A DNA stretch of 45,376 bases from RGIG250 sp964540025 (GTDB lineage Bacteria > Bacillota > Negativicutes > Selenomonadales > Selenomonadaceae). Each line of letters starts with the position of its first letter. Within the stretch, counting starts at the first letter, position 1. Below are positions 33,316 through 42,164 of this stretch, in pieces. The notes beneath the pieces are model-generated. The model was not told the origin of the DNA. It searched no databases and saw only the letters and a program-made list of their open reading frames with translations. The translations under genes were made by a program, and so were the position numbers. The stretch lies in contig CAZIKQ010000011.1 of assembly GCA_964540025.1 (NCBI GenBank), forward strand, positions 1-45,376, read 5' to 3'.

Positions 33316-35235
33316 ATGATAAGAGAAAACCGGAGCAGGAACAAGCTCGCCGGGTATTATCGGAAATTCGTTGATGAGGGCATAATCGATCCAAATGTCC
33401 ATCCTTGGGTGGCCCAGTCCTGGGAGGAGAGCCGAATGCAGGGAATATCTCCCCAGGGGGGCTTGCCGCTGAAACGGGTTACCCGGGAAAATCTTCAGCT
33501 CAGGCAGGAACGGCACAGGAAGGCCATCGATTACGTGGCTTCCCTGGTGGCGGAGGTGCGGGAGTTTTTCCGCAGGTTCCGCCTGACCCTGTTGCTGCTG
33601 GATGAAGAAAACGTGGTTATCAGGAGCTTTGCCCAGCCCTTCTTCCTCATGAGTTCCGATGATACCATCGAGGGAGTGAAGCTGGGGCAGGAGGATATTG
33701 GGGCCAGCAGTATAGCCATTGCCGCAAGGCACAGGGTGCCCTTCTGGCTGTACGGCCCGGAAATCTGGGTGGAGGAATGCCAGGAGATTGACACCTGTTC
33801 GGCTCCGGTAATCGTGGGAGGAAAGCGCCGGTATATTCTCACGATAAACGTGAACGCGCCGGAGGCAAAGCCCCAGGAGGCGGTGATGGCCATGCTGGTG
33901 AATTTGCGCCGGGCCTTGACGGATGAGCTGGCAAACCACGAGCTGATAAAGGCCCAGGAGGCTATTCTCGACGCTACGCCATTCGCGGTTTATCAGGTGC
34001 TTCCCGGCGGCGAGGTTTCCTATACGAATAAGCTGGGGGTAAGCCGTCTGGCGGCCATTGACGCGGGAAAGCCCGGCGAGGGAGCAAAGCTGGTAAACCT
34101 TAACGACGTGGTGCTTAATTATCATCACACGCCCATTTACAAGGGCTTTGACGGTATTCCCGCCCATAACCGGGAAGTGACCTGGATCACCGAGGCAAAG
34201 ACTTATGAGGATATAACCACGGTGGTTCCCATAAAGGATAAGACCGATAAAAACGTTTCCAGCGTGGTGGTGGTGTCCATGCCCATTGAGGATCTGCGGA
34301 CGCTGGTTGCCCATGCCGCCGGTTATACGGCTAAGTACAGCCTTTCCTCCATGGTGGGAAGCAGCGCCGGTTTCCAGACGATGCGGGAAAAGGCGGCCCG
34401 GGTAGCGAAGAACCGGTACCACATCCTGCTGCAGGGTGAGTCGGGAACCGGAAAGCAGCGGATGGCCCATGGGATCCACCGGGCCAGCCCCCGGGCGGCA
34501 GGCCCGCTGATTACGATGCGGTGCGGCGATACGACGCCGGAGCTGCTGGAGCAGGAGCTTTTCGGGGTGGCGGTATCCAGTGAGGTCAGTCATCCCGGCC
34601 GTTTGGAGCTGGCTCTGGGGGGAACTCTTTTCCTTGACGAGATCGAAAGTTTGCCGAAGAATATCGCCGCGAGGCTGGCGGAAAATCTTCTGCGGGGAGC
34701 CAGCCAGCGGGTGAATGAGAATGTGTACCGCCCCATTGACGTGCGGATTATCGCGGCCTGTGACAGCGATTTGAAGCGCCTGACGGAGCGGGGGCTCTTT
34801 GACCGGTCCCTGTATGAAATCGTGTCCAGAAGCATAATAAGGGTGCCGCCCCTTCGTTCCCGCCGGGAGGACATACCGGCCCTGGTTGAGCACATCATCA
34901 AGGAGCAGGCGGAGCTCCATCAGCTGCCGCCGAAGGAGCTGGCCGGCGATACCCTGAAGCTCCTGGAGTCTTACGACTGGCCGGGAAATATCAAGCAGCT
35001 GCAGCACGTGGTGGAGCAGGCCTTTTTCAACACGGCCGGTTCGGTGATCGAGCCTTCGGATATCAATCTGATGGGCGATATTCAGCCGGATGCAAAGTGG
35101 AAAGAGGACAGGGATATATTCGTAAAGGCCTGGCAGGCGGCCGGCGGAAATATAAGCCGGCTGGCGAATATGCTGAATGTAAGCCGGGTTACCCTGTACC
35201 GGTATTTGAGGAAGTATGGGTTGGAGAAGAACTGA
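33316..35235 (+). CDS. AcoR-like AAA+ transcriptional regulator lacking the GAFTGA loop
   Basis: 639 residues, ATG 33316 after GGAGGT. The N-terminus is AcoR-like (WVAQSWEESRMQGISP), followed by a GAF-like domain (about 60-220) and a PAS-like region (about 225-340). The AAA+ domain has Walker A GESGTGK (374-380) and Walker B TLFLDEIE (about 438-445). The C-terminal Fis-type helix-turn-helix is NISRLANMLNVSRVTLYRYL. In sigma-54 activators ELFG is followed by a GAFTGA loop. Here only VAVSSEVSH (418-426) lies between LFG and PGR, so the sigma-54 contact loop is missing. It may regulate sigma-70-type promoters, as TyrR does, or be inactive. The arginine-finger side looks normal (RSRREDIP). Confidence 0.88.
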   Translation: MIRENRSRNKLAGYYRKFVDEGIIDPNVHPWVAQSWEESRMQGISPQGGLPLKRVTRENLQLRQERHRKAIDYVASLVAEVREFFRRFRLTLLLLDEENVVIRSFAQPFFLMSSDDTIEGVKLGQEDIGASSIAIAARHRVPFWLYGPEIWVEECQEIDTCSAPVIVGGKRRYILTINVNAPEAKPQEAVMAMLVNLRRALTDELANHELIKAQEAILDATPFAVYQVLPGGEVSYTNKLGVSRLAAIDAGKPGEGAKLVNLNDVVLNYHHTPIYKGFDGIPAHNREVTWITEAKTYEDITTVVPIKDKTDKNVSSVVVVSMPIEDLRTLVAHAAGYTAKYSLSSMVGSSAGFQTMREKAARVAKNRYHILLQGESGTGKQRMAHGIHRASPRAAGPLITMRCGDTTPELLEQELFGVAVSSEVSHPGRLELALGGTLFLDEIESLPKNIAARLAENLLRGASQRVNENVYRPIDVRIIAACDSDLKRLTERGLFDRSLYEIVSRSIIRVPPLRSRREDIPALVEHIIKEQAELHQLPPKELAGDTLKLLESYDWPGNIKQLQHVVEQAFFNTAGSVIEPSDINLMGDIQPDAKWKEDRDIFVKAWQAAGGNISRLANMLNVSRVTLYRYLRKYGLEKN

Positions 35236-35270
35236 GGCGGCGAGGGGCGTTGAAGGGTGCGGTTTTTTAT

Positions 35271-35382
35271 GTCACCCCTCAGTCGGCTACGCCGACAGCT
35301 CCCCTACAGGGGAGCCTATCAGACGGACTAGAGGTTACCGCTTTGCGTATTAAGTGCTCATAGGCACCTACAGGGGAGCTTT
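35271..35382. repeat. Palindromic repeat element (copy 2, opposite orientation)
   Basis: CACCCCTC, TCGGC ... GCCGA, then AGCTCCCCTACAGGGGAGCC is the reverse complement of the left arm of copy 1. The next 33 bases (AGCCTATCAGACGGACTAGA and on) match the reverse complement of 32862-32898 at most positions. A further partial copy (TAGGCACCTACAGGGGAGCT) ends at 35380. The element ends about 30 bp before trmB. With copy 1 it brackets the AAA+ regulator gene. Confidence 0.65.
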
Positions 35383-35410
35383 TAACAAATATTGAAAGGA
35401 AGAAACAGAT

Positions 35411-36070
35411 TTGCGTTTGCGGAATAAGCCCTGGGTCAGCGAGGCCATAGCCGAGTATGATTTCGTTTACCCCAAGGAGCGGCCGGCGGATGAGGCCCAG
35501 CGGGGGCGCTGGCGGGAAGTGATGGGGGTAAGTCCCGATACTCCGCTGTTTGTCGAGCTGGGCGCCGGAAAGGGTGATTTCATCACCAGGCTGGCGGCGG
35601 AGTATCCGGAGGCGGCGTTCATTGGGATCGAGGCTCAGCAGGTGGTTCTCTATTCAGCGGCGAAGAAGCTGAAGGAGGTAGAGCCGCCCCTGAGGAATGT
35701 GAGGCTGCTGGTCTTTGATATAAACGATTTGGAGAGGATTTTTGCTCCGGGAGAGGTCAGCGGATTCTTTATCAATTTTTGCGATCCCTGGCCGAAGGCG
35801 CGCCATGCCAAGCGCCGCCTGACCCATCGGAATTTTCTTTCCCGCTACAGAAGGCTGCTTTCCGCCGGTGGGAAGCTGTCCTTCAAGACGGACAACCGGC
35901 CGCTGTTTGATTTTTCCCTGGAGGAGTTCCGGGCAGCCGGGCTCCGGGTAGAGGATATATCCTATGATCTGCACGGGGAGAATCGCCCGGACAATATCGA
36001 GACGGAATATGAGCGGAAATTCTCCCGCCTGGGGGAGAAGATAAATCGCTGTGAGGTGTACTTTCCATGA
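35411..36070 (+). CDS. trmB: tRNA (guanine-N7-)-methyltransferase
   Basis: 219 residues from TTG 35411 (AAAGGAAG upstream). The SAM site is FVELGAGKGDFITRLA, followed by IGIEAQ and the family motif FCDPWPKARHAKRR. FKTDNRPLFDFSLE is also typical. It methylates G46 of tRNA. The stop overlaps the next gene as ATGA, so the two are translationally coupled. Confidence 0.96.
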   Translation: MRLRNKPWVSEAIAEYDFVYPKERPADEAQRGRWREVMGVSPDTPLFVELGAGKGDFITRLAAEYPEAAFIGIEAQQVVLYSAAKKLKEVEPPLRNVRLLVFDINDLERIFAPGEVSGFFINFCDPWPKARHAKRRLTHRNFLSRYRRLLSAGGKLSFKTDNRPLFDFSLEEFRAAGLRVEDISYDLHGENRPDNIETEYERKFSRLGEKINRCEVYFP

Positions 36071-37296
36071 GAGAGGGTTCCCGGGAGGCAAGGGATATCC
36101 TGGCGGAGAGAAGAGCCCGGGGGGAGAGTCCCCGAAGCTTTTGGCTCAGCGACCGGGAGGCAATGCTGGGGGTGGTGTTTTGCCTGGTTATCTTTGGGAC
36201 GATCAATATTTTTTCTTCCAGCTTTTTTCTTGGGATAACGGAGTTTGATTCGCCTTATTTTTTTCTGAAAAAGCACTTTGTAAATCTGTTTGTAGGGATA
36301 GTTGCCTTTGGAATATTTCAGCACATCGACTACCATAAGCTGCGAAATTTTGTCATTCCGGGGGCTATAGCAGTGATTTTTATGCTGGTGCTGGTACTAT
36401 TCGTCGGGGAGGAGGTCAATGGTGCCCGGCGGTGGCTGAAGGCCGGGCCGGTTACCATTCAGCCGTCAGAGTTTGCCAAGCTGCTGACGATATTGATGGC
36501 GGCGGCCATCGCCGCCCAGGGAAAGCGACTGGCGGAATGGAAGCAGTACATCGGGCAGATTGGGCTGATAATAGCCGTGGCCGTCCTGGTGGAGCGCGAA
36601 CCGGATGGGGCAACCGGGGCAATCGTCGTAGGGATTCCGCTGGTGATGCTGATGTGTTCGGCTTTGCCGGGGATGATCAAGACCAATATAATGCTGGGTG
36701 GTTTGGGCCTGGCGGTGATCATTCTTATTCTTCAGCCATACCGCGTGAAGCGCTTTGTATCCTTCCTTGACCCCTGGTCAGACCCGGATGACGCCGGATA
36801 TCAGATCATTCAGTCCATGTCGGCTATAGGTTCCGGGGGGTTGACCGGGATGGGTATCGGTCAGGGCATCAGCAAGTATCGGTATCTTCCGGAGGCTCAT
36901 ACCGACTTCGCTTTTTCCATCTGGTGCCAGGAGCAGGGCTTTATCGGCGCGGTCATCGTGTTTATCTGTTTTTTGGCGCTGGCTTACTATGGACAAAGGA
37001 TCTCCTACCGGGCCAAGGACTTATTCGGGCAGTTCCTGGCGGCGGGGATTACGTTCCTGCTGGTGGGGCAGGGAGTCGTGAACATGCTGATGATCGCCGG
37101 TTTTTTTCCGGTGGTAGGGGTGCCGCTGCCCTTTATCAGCTACGGAGGCACGTCGCTGGTGGTCACGCTGATGGCGGTGGGAATGCTGTCGAATATCAGC
37201 CTGTACAACGAGAAAAGAGAAAAGGAAAACCGCCAGCCGGGAGGGCGTCCTTCCTTCCGGGTTGTGCACGGCAAAAAGGCTCGCGGGGAGGGATAA
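36067..37296 (+). CDS. SEDS-family peptidoglycan glycosyltransferase (FtsW/RodA/SpoVE)
   Basis: 409 residues with ten or so membrane helices. SEDS landmarks are GARRWLKAGPVTIQPSEFAK, EPDGATGAIV, GIGQGISKYRYLPEAHTDFA (its Asp is the conserved catalytic-region residue) and PLPFISYGGTS. Such proteins polymerise lipid II with a class B PBP. FtsW (division) and RodA (elongation) cannot be separated here; no partner PBP is adjacent. The cytoplasmic N-terminus (about 35 residues, Arg/Glu-rich) and C-terminus (about 35, basic) are extra. A response regulator follows after 2 bp. Confidence 0.92.
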   Translation: MREGSREARDILAERRARGESPRSFWLSDREAMLGVVFCLVIFGTINIFSSSFFLGITEFDSPYFFLKKHFVNLFVGIVAFGIFQHIDYHKLRNFVIPGAIAVIFMLVLVLFVGEEVNGARRWLKAGPVTIQPSEFAKLLTILMAAAIAAQGKRLAEWKQYIGQIGLIIAVAVLVEREPDGATGAIVVGIPLVMLMCSALPGMIKTNIMLGGLGLAVIILILQPYRVKRFVSFLDPWSDPDDAGYQIIQSMSAIGSGGLTGMGIGQGISKYRYLPEAHTDFAFSIWCQEQGFIGAVIVFICFLALAYYGQRISYRAKDLFGQFLAAGITFLLVGQGVVNMLMIAGFFPVVGVPLPFISYGGTSLVVTLMAVGMLSNISLYNEKREKENRQPGGRPSFRVVHGKKARGEG

Positions 37297-37298
37297 GG

Positions 37299-38003
37299 AT
37301 GCCGGATACCCTGAAAAAGGTAAAGATCATGATCGTAGAGGATGAACAGCGGATCGCCCGGTTCATTCAAATGCAGCTGGAGCACGAGGGCTTCCTGACA
37401 GACATGGAGCAAAATGGCCGCCGGGCCTATGAGCGGATCGCTCAGGGCAGCTATGACCTGGTGCTGCTGGACGTAATGCTGCCGGAGATGAACGGCTTTG
37501 AGATTTGCGCGGCGGTAAGAAAGCTGTCGGACCTGCCGATAATAATGCTTACGGCCAGGGATGATCTGGATGACAAGGTAAAGGGCCTTGACTGCGGGGC
37601 AAATGATTATCTGACGAAGCCCTTTGAGCCAAAGGAGCTGTTGGCCCGGATCAGGGCGGCGCTGAGAAATTACCATCCGTCAAATAATGGAAGCGGCGCG
37701 GGGGGCCCCCGGCTCGTCTGCCGTGATCTGGTGATGTACACGGACAGCTACGAGGTAACCCTCAAGGGGGAGAAGGTGGAGCTTACCAAAAAGGAATACC
37801 TTCTGTTGGAGTACCTGCTGCGCAATAAGCGGACAGTCCTCAGCCGCAACCAGATTTTACAGGAGGTCTGGGGCTATGACTACATCGGAGACACCAACGT
37901 GGTGGATGTGTATATCCGCTATCTGAGGTCAAAGATAGATGATATAGCGGGGGAGAAGTACATCCATACCATGAGAGGAATCGGCTATGTTATCAGGGAT
38001 TAA
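37299..38003 (+). CDS. OmpR/PhoB-family response regulator
   Basis: 234 residues from ATG 37299 (GGGGAGGG upstream). The receiver domain has Glu14/Asp15, phospho-acceptor Asp58 (LLDVMLPEMNG), Thr85 and Lys107. The C-terminal winged helix (about 135-232) has LTKKEYLLLEYLLRNK and VVDVYIRYLRSKID. It should be phosphorylated by the kinase encoded just downstream, whose start overlaps by 17 bp. Its target genes are unknown; it directly follows the SEDS gene, so a link to envelope control is possible. Confidence 0.95.
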   Translation: MPDTLKKVKIMIVEDEQRIARFIQMQLEHEGFLTDMEQNGRRAYERIAQGSYDLVLLDVMLPEMNGFEICAAVRKLSDLPIIMLTARDDLDDKVKGLDCGANDYLTKPFEPKELLARIRAALRNYHPSNNGSGAGGPRLVCRDLVMYTDSYEVTLKGEKVELTKKEYLLLEYLLRNKRTVLSRNQILQEVWGYDYIGDTNVVDVYIRYLRSKIDDIAGEKYIHTMRGIGYVIRD

Positions 38004-39597
38004 GTCCCGGCTGCAGCATTTGCGGATTTCCACCAAGCTGACCCTGGTACAGGTGGCCATACTGGCGGTAATTCTGTTCATCACCCACACGATAACCACG
38101 GTGGGCCTGTATTTTACCGTCTATCATCAGGCCTGGTCAGAGCTGGAGCAGACGATAGAAAATACCCTGCTGGCCATTGAACTGGCGGATCCGGAGAAAA
38201 TGCCCAAAATGGGGCCGCCCCTGCCGGAGGTGAGGCAGGGCAGGCACCGGGGCCACAGCATGAGCCATCATAACTCGGTCATGGACAGGCTGCCAATGCA
38301 GGGAACGGGGCAGGTTGCCGATACTCCGGCCAACAAACGGGCAAGGTTTATCCGCAGTATCAGAGATGAAGGATCGATTATTCCCGGAGTCGTCCTCCGG
38401 GTGGTCAATGAGGATGGGGTACTGGTCTACGATGGGGCCCAGAATTTTCCCTCCCTTGAGGATGTCCGGTCCAATATCGTAAAGAAAAAACCTTTTTGGC
38501 TCATCGGAAACGCCACCCGGGAAATTTCGGCCTTTGATAATTATTACCTGTATTATGACGTTCGGAAGGTGGTTTGGAACGGGACCGGCTACGAGCTTCA
38601 TTTCCTGCGGGCCATCACGGCGGAGCGGCAGTTTCTGGAGAACCTCCAGTACATAGTTCTGGGGGCCTGCCTCATCGGGATCGGCATTGCCGTTTTTGCG
38701 GGCATGGCAGTAAGCAAGCGGACATTGCGGCCCATCGCTACCATCACCAGAGCGGCCCGGGAAATGGAGGTAGGGGATCTGTCGAAGCGGATACCGGCCT
38801 CGGAGGTACATGATGAGCTGTCAGAGCTGATCGATACCTTCAACCATATGCTGGAGCGGCTGGAACAGGGCTTTGAGCACGAGCGGGCTTTCGTTTCCGA
38901 CGCTTCCCACGAGCTGAGGACGCCGGTGACGGTTATCCGGGGCTACGTTGATATGCTGAAGAGCTGGGGAGCCTCTGATCCCGCGACGCTGCGGGAGTGT
39001 GTGGAGGCCATAAGCTCCGAGGCGGAAAATATGCAGCACCTTTTGGAAAATCTGCTGTTTTTGGCCAGAGCCGACCTGAGGCGGCAGGTGGTCAAGCTGG
39101 TTCCGGTGGATCTGGAGGAGCTTTTGACGGAAATCAGCCGAAAGGCCCGGCTGGTGGCGGGAAAGCATGAAGTTATCCTGCGGGAGAACGCCCCGGCCAT
39201 TGTGGAGGCCGATGAGTTCATGCTGAAGGAGCTTCTCCGGGTATTTCTGGAAAATGCCGTCAAGTACACCCCGGAGGGAGGGCGCATAGAGCTTGGTTCG
39301 GCGCGGCGGGGCGATCGGGTGACCGTCTTTGTGGCCGATAACGGCATCGGCATCGATAAGGCAGATCAGGCAAGGGTGTTCGACCGGTTTTTCCGGGTGG
39401 ATAAGGCCCGATGCCACACAAGCGGTGAGGGCGGTAAGTCCGGTACCGGTCTGGGACTGTCTATCGCCAGGGAAATATCCAGAATCCACGGCTTTGAGCT
39501 GGTGCTGGAAAGTGAGCTGGGAAAGGGAACCCGAATCAGCTTTACCATGGCCTGCCTCGATACGGAGGAAGCAGTGCGGGCAATGGAGGAAGGCTGA
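37987..39597 (+). CDS. Membrane sensor histidine kinase with a His-rich periplasmic segment
   Basis: 536 residues. TM1 is about 16-45 and TM2 about 221-242. HAMP follows (about 243-295). The H-box is FVSDASHELRTPVTVIRGY with His308. N-box LENAVKYTPEGG, G1 VADNGIGID and G2 KSGTGLGLSIA are all present, so catalysis should be intact. The extracytoplasmic domain (46-220) contains RQGRHRGHSMSHHN (84-97), with His87, His90, His94 and His95. This could bind a metal (inference). It pairs with the upstream response regulator. Confidence 0.94.
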   Translation: MLSGIKSRLQHLRISTKLTLVQVAILAVILFITHTITTVGLYFTVYHQAWSELEQTIENTLLAIELADPEKMPKMGPPLPEVRQGRHRGHSMSHHNSVMDRLPMQGTGQVADTPANKRARFIRSIRDEGSIIPGVVLRVVNEDGVLVYDGAQNFPSLEDVRSNIVKKKPFWLIGNATREISAFDNYYLYYDVRKVVWNGTGYELHFLRAITAERQFLENLQYIVLGACLIGIGIAVFAGMAVSKRTLRPIATITRAAREMEVGDLSKRIPASEVHDELSELIDTFNHMLERLEQGFEHERAFVSDASHELRTPVTVIRGYVDMLKSWGASDPATLRECVEAISSEAENMQHLLENLLFLARADLRRQVVKLVPVDLEELLTEISRKARLVAGKHEVILRENAPAIVEADEFMLKELLRVFLENAVKYTPEGGRIELGSARRGDRVTVFVADNGIGIDKADQARVFDRFFRVDKARCHTSGEGGKSGTGLGLSIAREISRIHGFELVLESELGKGTRISFTMACLDTEEAVRAMEEG

Positions 39598-39623
39598 CGG
39601 GATAGAATGAAAGGAAATAGATT

Positions 39624-40742
39624 ATGACGGGATGGACGGCCCTGAAGGTGGCCGATGAATTCGTGTTTGCCATGAAGGAGCTGGGTTTTACCGAGCCTGC
39701 GCCGGTGCAGGAGAAGGCTATACCCCGCCAGATGGCGGGCGATAATCTGGTGGTGACGGCGCCTACCGGTACGGGAAAGACTTTGGCTTTTCTGGCCCCG
39801 CTGTTCAGCCGGCTTGACAGTGGCAGGCAGGAGGTTCAGGCGGTTATCCTGGCGCCTACTTACGAGCTTTGCCTTCAGATCACCGGCGTCTTAGAGCAGC
39901 TGGCCGCAGCGGGGGCAGGCTCTTTGAGGGCCCAGCAGCTGATCGGCGGAGCTAATATCAACCGCCAGATAGAAAAGCTGAAAAAGAAGCCCCAGATCAT
40001 CGTGGGCTCGCCGGGGCGGATCATCGAGCTGGCCAGGCTGAAAAAGCTGAAGCTGGGAGAGGTCAGGGTGCTGATTCTGGATGAGTTTGACCGGCTGCTG
40101 GACGATCAGAATCTGGCGATTCTGGCCGATCTGATGAAGCTGCTGCCGACCGTGGATAAATTGCAGACATTGTGCTTTTCGGCTACGGCGTCGCCAAAAT
40201 CATTGGAGCGGGTCAGCTTCCTGGGGGAGCCGGAGCATTTGTCCATCAGCGGAAAGCTGGCCATGCCGGAGGGGATCACCCATTACGTCCGCCAATGTCC
40301 CTTCCGGGAGAAAATCGATAATATCCGCCGTCTGGTCCGCAGTCTGGAGGTAAAGCGGGGGCTGGTATTTATCGGCCGAAGCTCCAATGTGGAATGGGTC
40401 TGCAAAAAGCTGGCCTATGAAGGACTGAAGGTCGCCTCGCTGGTAGGCAGGCAGGATAAGCAGGAGCGCCAGTCGGCGGTGGCGGCCCTGAAGTCCGGGC
40501 GGGCCAGGCTGCTGCTGACCACGGATCTGGCCGCCCGGGGCTTGGACATCCCGGAGGTTGACGTGGTGTTTAACCTGGATCTGCCCGACACGGCGGCCAT
40601 GTATCTGCACCGGGCAGGCCGTACCGGCCGGGCCGGGGCGGAGGGAATGGTGGTAACCCTGCTGGATCCCCGGGAAAAGGAAAAGTTTCAGACTGTTGCC
40701 CGAAAGCTGAATATAAAGCCCCGGCTGTTAAAAGGTAATTGA
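39624..40742 (+). CDS. DEAD-box family ATP-dependent RNA helicase (DEFD variant)
   Basis: 372 residues. Motifs in order: Q motif near FTEPAPVQEKAIP, Walker A APTGTGKT, Ib GSPGRI, Walker B LILDEFD (DEFD instead of DEAD), SAT in CFSATAS, IV VFIGRSS, V TTDLAARGLDIP, VI HRAGRTGRAG. The length is the bare helicase core with no C-terminal RNA-binding extension. It is likely to remodel RNA in ribosome assembly or decay. ATG 39624 follows AAAGGAAA, 26 bp after the kinase. Confidence 0.93.
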   Translation: MTGWTALKVADEFVFAMKELGFTEPAPVQEKAIPRQMAGDNLVVTAPTGTGKTLAFLAPLFSRLDSGRQEVQAVILAPTYELCLQITGVLEQLAAAGAGSLRAQQLIGGANINRQIEKLKKKPQIIVGSPGRIIELARLKKLKLGEVRVLILDEFDRLLDDQNLAILADLMKLLPTVDKLQTLCFSATASPKSLERVSFLGEPEHLSISGKLAMPEGITHYVRQCPFREKIDNIRRLVRSLEVKRGLVFIGRSSNVEWVCKKLAYEGLKVASLVGRQDKQERQSAVAALKSGRARLLLTTDLAARGLDIPEVDVVFNLDLPDTAAMYLHRAGRTGRAGAEGMVVTLLDPREKEKFQTVARKLNIKPRLLKGN

Positions 40743-40809
40743 CTGTGATTGGCTGTCGGTACAGGACTGTATAAGACCGTAAAGCTGTATTAAGGAGAAA
40801 AGGATTTTC

Positions 40810-42164
40810 ATGGATCTGTTTTCGCTTCTGTTTGACGCGCTGGTAATAATCTTCCTCATTTTTATGAATGGCTTCTTTGTGGCGGCGGAATTTGCCGTGG
40901 CGAAGGTCCGTCCCAGCCAGTTGGAAATGCTTTGCCAGCAGGGTAACCGGCAGGCGGGCTACGCAAAGAAGCTGGTGGATCATATCGACGTTTCCCTGTC
41001 GGTGACCCAGCTGGGCATCACTTTCACCTCCCTGGGTCTTGGCTGGGTTGGCGAGCCAATGGTGGCGGCCTGGATCATGCCGGTTTGCCTCAGCTTTGGG
41101 CTGGGAGAAGCTGTGGGCCATACGGTGTCCTTTACCCTGGCTTTTGCGGCCATTACCGCCTCTCACATCGTNNNNNNNNNNCGAAGAATATGGCGATCCA
41201 GTCAGCCGAAAGGGTGACGCTGATGATTGCGGCCCCCTTGCTGCTGTTTCAGAAGCTCACCTTTCCCTTTGTCTGGTTCCTGAATCACGTAGCCAACATG
41301 GTTGCAGGCTGGATGGGCCTGCCCGTAGTTACGGAGGCGGAAGAGGCTCATTCGGAGGATGAAATCCGCATTCTCATGGAGGAAAGCCACAAGCAGGGCT
41401 TCATCGATAAGACGGAGTTCGACTTTGTGGATAATGTGTTTGAGTTTTCTGATACTGACGTGCGGGATATTATGACCCCCCGGACAGAAATGATCTGCCT
41501 TTACCTTGAGGACAGCATTGAGGAGAATATCCGGGTGGCTGTCCGGGAGCAGCGGACCCGCTATCCTATCTGCCGGGAGGGCAAGGATGATATCATCGGG
41601 TTCCTCCATACGAAGGACTTGCTGGACGCCATAACCAATGGCCGCCGCCCGAACCTCCGCCGCCTGGCCCGCCGGGCTCTGGTGGTGCCGGAGTCGATGT
41701 CCGTATCAAGGCTCCTGAAAACGATGCAGAAGACCCGCTCCCAGCTGGCCATCGTGGTGGATGAGTACGGCGGCACTGCCGGAATGGCCACCATCGAGGA
41801 TATAATCGAGGAGCTGGTGGGCGAGATCCAGGACGAGTTCGATAACGAGCGGGCCAGCGTGGAGGAGAAAGGCCCGGGCCTGTATTCCGTCTGGGGGCGT
41901 CTGTCTATCGAGGAGGTAAACGAGGAGCTGAAGCTCCATATCGACGATGAAAACGTCGATACCCTCGGCGGCTGGCTGTACAGCCAGATAGAGGCTCCGC
42001 CGGTGGTGGGCGCCAGGGCCGTTACCGAAGAAGCGGAGTACACGGTAGAGGAAGTAGAGCGGATGAGCATTACCCGGGTCACGGTGCGGGTAAAGGAAGA
42101 CCGGCTGAAGAGCGCGGCGGAGGCAGAATCCAGGGTCGAAGCGGTAGAGAAGGGTGATGACTGA
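40810..42164 (+). CDS. CNNM/DUF21-CBS-CorC_HlyC membrane protein, broken only by an assembly gap
   Basis: ATG 40810 after GGAGAAAAGG. The N-terminal CNNM domain has several helices (LVIIFLIFMNGFFVAAEFAVAK, TQLGITFTSLGLGW). Two CBS motifs follow (about 215-330 of the intact protein; MTPRTEMICL and VVDEYGGTAGMATIEDIIEELVG, of which EYGGT is typical), then a CorC_HlyC domain (VWGRLSIEEVNEEL). Ten N at 41172-41181 interrupt the text, and the frame changes across them. Homologues have HIV, one residue, then GELAPKN here, so about 17 bases are missing and the frame is then restored. The family includes magnesium exporters and so-called hemolysins. The stop overlaps the next ATG. Confidence 0.9.
41172..41181. 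other. Assembly gap (10 N) inside the CNNM gene
   Basis: Ten N replace an unresolved stretch. Upstream reads CAC ATC GT and downstream CG AAG AAT ATG. To keep one reading frame the true length must be 2 modulo 3. 17 bases would code the missing V, x, G, E, L, A and P. Confidence 0.95.

Noticed and set aside
33268..35007. Antisense frame of 579 codons opposite the AAA+ regulator
   Set aside because: The sense gene has clear Walker and helix-turn-helix motifs. The antisense translation looks like low-complexity shadow sequence rich in His, Gln, Leu and Pro.
36924..38003. Long frame that would extend the response regulator upstream into the SEDS gene
   Set aside because: The receiver domain begins just after ATG 37299, which has a strong ribosome site. 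The upstream part is an off-frame reading of the SEDS gene.
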